Assembly: GCA_022836615.1 (NCBI GenBank)
Contig: MU405250.1
Span: 124,001 to 188,000, forward strand
From: Annulohypoxylon bovei var. microspora
Taxonomy: Eukaryota; Ascomycota; Sordariomycetes; Xylariales; Hypoxylaceae
Reading direction: 5' to 3'
DNA length: 64,000 nt
How positions within the stretch are numbered: the stretch's first letter is position 1; the number at the start of each line of letters is the position of its first letter. Below, piece after piece: positions 61,246 through 64,000 of the stretch. A program made the translations under genes and the position numbers. The notes beneath the pieces were generated by a model. That model saw only the letters and a program-made list of their open reading frames with translations. It searched no databases and had not been told where the DNA came from.

Positions 61246-62223
61246 TTAGTGACCCTTCTTCTTAGAAGCGAGGTGAGCTAAAAGAGGACTATTTTCGATT
61301 CTCACAATCCTGTCTAGAGCCCGCCCTTCGCCTAGCACATAAGCCGATGTGATGTCCAGCTTGCATTTTAAACCGTTAATAGTGATAGGTGCGAAGCCTT
61401 CCCCCGTTATTCCACGACGGAAGTTGTAGAAGATGCTCTCACGGTTTGAAAGAGGTTGGCCCAAAGGAGTCTGCGTGGTATTGTTGAACATCGGTGCACT
61501 CATAACGACGTCGTTCGGGTCGGCTTCGATGCGCCGGAATACGAAGGGCACGATACGCCGTATTTCGATTTGGAGCCGGATCGGTATATCTGCAGCTGAA
61601 GCCGTCTTCGCGGCCGAGTTCGGGCCCTTGACAGACCGGGCCGGTAACACTTTGATAGATCGTACGGCACCTGAAGGCATCAAGGCGTACCGAGTACCTA
61701 TGACAACCATAACTATCCCCACTGCGCCAAATGCGTTGGGGACGATAAAGTGAACCCCTTCCGGGACATTATATACGTTCACTATGATATTAACGGCAGC
61801 GCCAGCTATGCAACTGAAGCCGGCCATGTAACTCGAGAACAGGAACATCTTCTGAGTTACTGCTTCGTATAAGGTCGTCGGCGTGGAGTTGCTCGCGAGC
61901 TTTTGCGCAAAGCTTAACTGAGGAACTTCTAGATTTTTTGCTAGAGACGACACGATATCGATTTTCTTAGGGGTGCGAGTAACATTAGCTGACCCCTGCC
62001 CCGATGTTAAAATCGGTGACTTCCTAAGAGGAGGTTTAGTAGTAGTTTTTTTGTTTGGCGGCGCAACTTTCATCGCAAAGGTTCGGCGACTTGTTCGAGC
62101 GCAATTTGGCTGCAGCCATCGCGAGATTCGAGTCGTCTGGTTATATGGTTGGATAGATTGGAAGGAGTTGCGAAATAGTATTATAGGCCGGGAACACCCC
62201 CGACATATTGGAGCTGTCACCAT
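61246..62223 (-). CDS. mitochondrial two-helix membrane protein, unknown function
   Basis: A single exon of 325 residues. Residues 1-55 are Arg/Ser/Gln-rich without acids, a clear mitochondrial presequence with a likely cleavage near SRRTFA. Residues 55-100 are basic and disordered. A hairpin of two membrane helices follows (about 127-149 and 158-180) joined by a short loop NVPEG. The C-terminal half is a soluble beta-rich domain (about 190-315) including RRIVPFVFRRIEADPNDVV and ending in a basic KKKGH. The layout (presequence, helix hairpin, soluble domain) is like TMEM70/TMEM186/TMEM223 assembly factors of the inner membrane. This is an architectural comparison, not a homology claim. It is divergent from PDX1, with 421 bases between the starts. 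Confidence 0.75.
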   Translation of the reverse strand: MVTAPICRGCSRPIILFRNSFQSIQPYNQTTRISRWLQPNCARTSRRTFAMKVAPPNKKTTTKPPLRKSPILTSGQGSANVTRTPKKIDIVSSLAKNLEVPQLSFAQKLASNSTPTTLYEAVTQKMFLFSSYMAGFSCIAGAAVNIIVNVYNVPEGVHFIVPNAFGAVGIVMVVIGTRYALMPSGAVRSIKVLPARSVKGPNSAAKTASAADIPIRLQIEIRRIVPFVFRRIEADPNDVVMSAPMFNNTTQTPLGQPLSNRESIFYNFRRGITGEGFAPITINGLKCKLDITSAYVLGEGRALDRIVRIENSPLLAHLASKKKGH

Positions 62224-62644
62224 TATGCCCTACAAGTTGGAATGTAAATACCCAGGTTAGCCAATTGGCCTGGGGTACGAGGCCAAATGAATAGTGACGA
62301 TGTCATGGCCTTGTAAATTTACCTACTAGGTACTAGTATGTAAAGAATTGATAGAGCTTTGGTGGATCTCTTATCGATAGTGTATCGTAAGGTGGGTGGA
62401 CCCATTGAATAGAATTGTAATCCCTGCAGCTGCTCTGGAAGTCCGGGCAGTTGTCGGAGCAGGAAACGGTAAAACTTTACAGCGTCCCTACCATTTCCGA
62501 TATTATTCGGTTGAGGCCGGAGAATCCCCAACAAGCTTGACCGTTGCAATTATTCATAAGCTCCGATTTGGGGAATCCAACTTTGACGAGAGAGAAAAAA
62601 AACAGCTCAATTGAGCTTCACTTTTTCTACTCTGAAAGTGAGCA
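62224..62644. promoter_or_regulatory. shared divergent promoter of two mitochondrial genes
   Basis: The 421 bases between the ATG of the mitochondrial membrane protein (minus) and PDX1 (plus) must hold both promoters. No recognised factor site is claimed. CTACTAGGTACTAGT is an imperfect palindrome near 62323-62337. Confidence 0.45.
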
Positions 62645-63978
62645 ATGGCATCTTTTGCGACGGCTACCCGTCTATCTACACGGCTTGTGAGCCGACGGGT
62701 TGCACAAGATGCCGCAACTCGAGGTATTTTGGTCTTTTCGGACCTCAGCCGTCTTGTGTAGCTAATTTCGAGCGCGCAGGTTTTCGCACATCCGCTGCTT
62801 CGTTCGCGGCGCAAAACTTTACTATGCCCGCCCTATCACCAACTATGACGGAAGGCAATATCGCAAGCTGGAAGCTTAAGGAGGGAGACACGTTTTCTGC
62901 CGGTGATGTCCTGCTCGAGATCGAAACGGATAAGGCGACTATGGACGTTGAGGCGCAAGATGACGGAGTCTTATTTAAAATAATGCAAGGGGACGGAAGT
63001 AAAAATATTCAAGTTGGCACTCGAATTGGTGTTGTTGCCGAGTCCGGAGACGACATTAGCACACTGGAGATCCCCGCCGACGAGAAGCCCGCGCAAAAAG
63101 AAGCCAAGAAGGAGGAGTCATCACCGCAGCAAGGGTCTCAGGGGGCCGCGCCCCAGAAACAAGCCGGTGGATCCAAGAAAACTGGTCAGAAGGCACCTCC
63201 GCAGAAATACCCTCTCTACCCATCAGTTGAGCACCTAATAAAGGAGCATAAGTTGGATGAATCGGTCATTAGCGAAATAATGCCTACAGGTCCTGCTGGA
63301 CGACTGCTAAAGGGTGATGTCCTCGCCTATCTCGGCAGCGTATCTTCTAGCAGGCCAGAGGAGATCAAGGCGCGCTTCGACCACAACTCGCACCTCGATC
63401 TCTCTAATATTAAGATCGCCGCTCCTAAGGAGGCGCCGAAGAAGGCGGAGAAGGCTACCGCGCCAAAAGCCCCTGTTCCGGAGGACGTAGTACTGTCATT
63501 ACCTATACTGCTAAAGTCCGTGATCCAAGCACAGAAAAAGATCGAGGACACATTCGATACTTTTATCCCACTGAATGTTTTTATTGAGAGGGCCACGGAA
63601 ATAGCTAACGACGGCCTACCTTTGCCGTCAAATTACAAACCATCGGCCGACGAGCTATTCAACCAAGTCTTAGGGCTAGATAAGGCTAGCTCGAAGGGTT
63701 CTCAGGGCCACTACATCCCACAAATCACCGCCGTGCCTTCGCCTTCCTTCACCGGCGTTGCGCCTAAGCCAAAATCCAAGGTCGACATTATCGATTTTCT
63801 AGCAGGCTCAGCGAAGCCTACGCCAAAGGCTCAAAGGACTAGCTTAGCCCCCAAGGTCAACGGCAGCTTTAGTACGCTCAGCATCACCGTGCCAAAGGCC
63901 GAGGAACTAAGAGCCAAGGCCTTCTTGCAAAGAGTGAAGTCCGTGCTGGAAGCAAACCCAGGTGGCCTTATCTTATGA
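62645..63978 (+). CDS. PDX1: pyruvate dehydrogenase complex protein X (E3-binding protein)
   Basis: Exons 62645-62723 and 62780-63978 give 425 residues. The 56-nt intron (GTATTT..CGCAG) joins a basic presequence (MASFATATRLSTRL..) to GFRTSA, a typical processing region. The lipoyl domain is about 42-121 with the lipoylated lysine K78 in ETDKATMD. An Ala/Pro/Lys/Gln-rich linker leads to the peripheral-subunit (E3) binding domain at about 171-211 (YPSVEHLIKEHKLD..GPAGRLLKGDVLAYL). The remaining 210 residues contain no acetyltransferase HxxxDG site, which separates it from the E2 subunit. It holds dihydrolipoamide dehydrogenase in the mitochondrial pyruvate dehydrogenase core. The reading frame of exon 1 differs from that of exon 2, and an alternative continuous frame through 62611 lacks the presequence, so the spliced form is preferred. 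Confidence 0.95.
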
Positions 63979-64000
63979 GAAAAAGAAAATCCGAGGAAAA

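Noticed and set aside
1..64000. CRISPR arrays, operons, insertion sequences, ribosomal RNA and dispersed 5S genes
   Set aside because: The DNA is eukaryotic nuclear; no spaced repeat array, polycistronic layout, bacterial insertion sequence or 5S-like sequence was found.

Overview
The window is nuclear DNA of a filamentous ascomycete (Pezizomycotina, most likely Sordariomycetes). The evidence is short introns (mostly 52-110 nt) with GT..AG ends and CTNAY-like branch sites, pyrimidine-rich upstream regions, intron-bearing tRNA genes and fungal-type proteins. The genus cannot be fixed from the sequence alone. Gene structures below were built by reading splice sites and checking that phases and family alignments agree.

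Layout. 1-9.6 kb: a polyprenol/polyprenal reductase (DFG10/SRD5A3 family) converges on an ALKBH6-type dioxygenase, followed by a large ankyrin/coiled-coil protein resembling the Set3-complex subunit Hos4. 11.8-19.1 kb: two cell-surface type I membrane proteins (a six-cysteine, Ser-rich one and an eight-cysteine CFEM one) flank a diverged macro-domain (Poa1-like) gene and a low-complexity tract with a 10-base assembly gap. 20-30.3 kb: housekeeping and signalling genes, namely eIF3a, a G-protein gamma subunit, a Cys-type Rdx/SelW-like protein and the PP1 catalytic subunit. 30.3-39.1 kb: gene-poor DNA with a 446-bp nonautonomous hAT-like element with 8-bp target duplication, and two intron-containing tRNA genes (Ile-AAT and Val-CAC). 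39.1-50.3 kb: a BRPF/Nto1-type PHD protein and a leucine-rich-repeat protein. 50.3-59.7 kb: a gene desert of about 9.5 kb with one doubtful small spliced gene. 59.7-64 kb: a P-loop sulfotransferase-like protein, a mitochondrial two-helix membrane protein, and the pyruvate dehydrogenase E3-binding protein PDX1, the last two divergent from a shared 421-bp spacer.

There is no biosynthetic cluster or operon-like organisation. The genes are mostly unrelated housekeeping functions. Two chromatin proteins (Set3C-like, NuA3-like), two mitochondrial proteins and two surface proteins are the only thematic pairs. The clearest unexplained structures are the hAT-like element, the diverged macro-domain protein and a short TAGG/TACCTAGGTA motif scattered through intergenic DNA.
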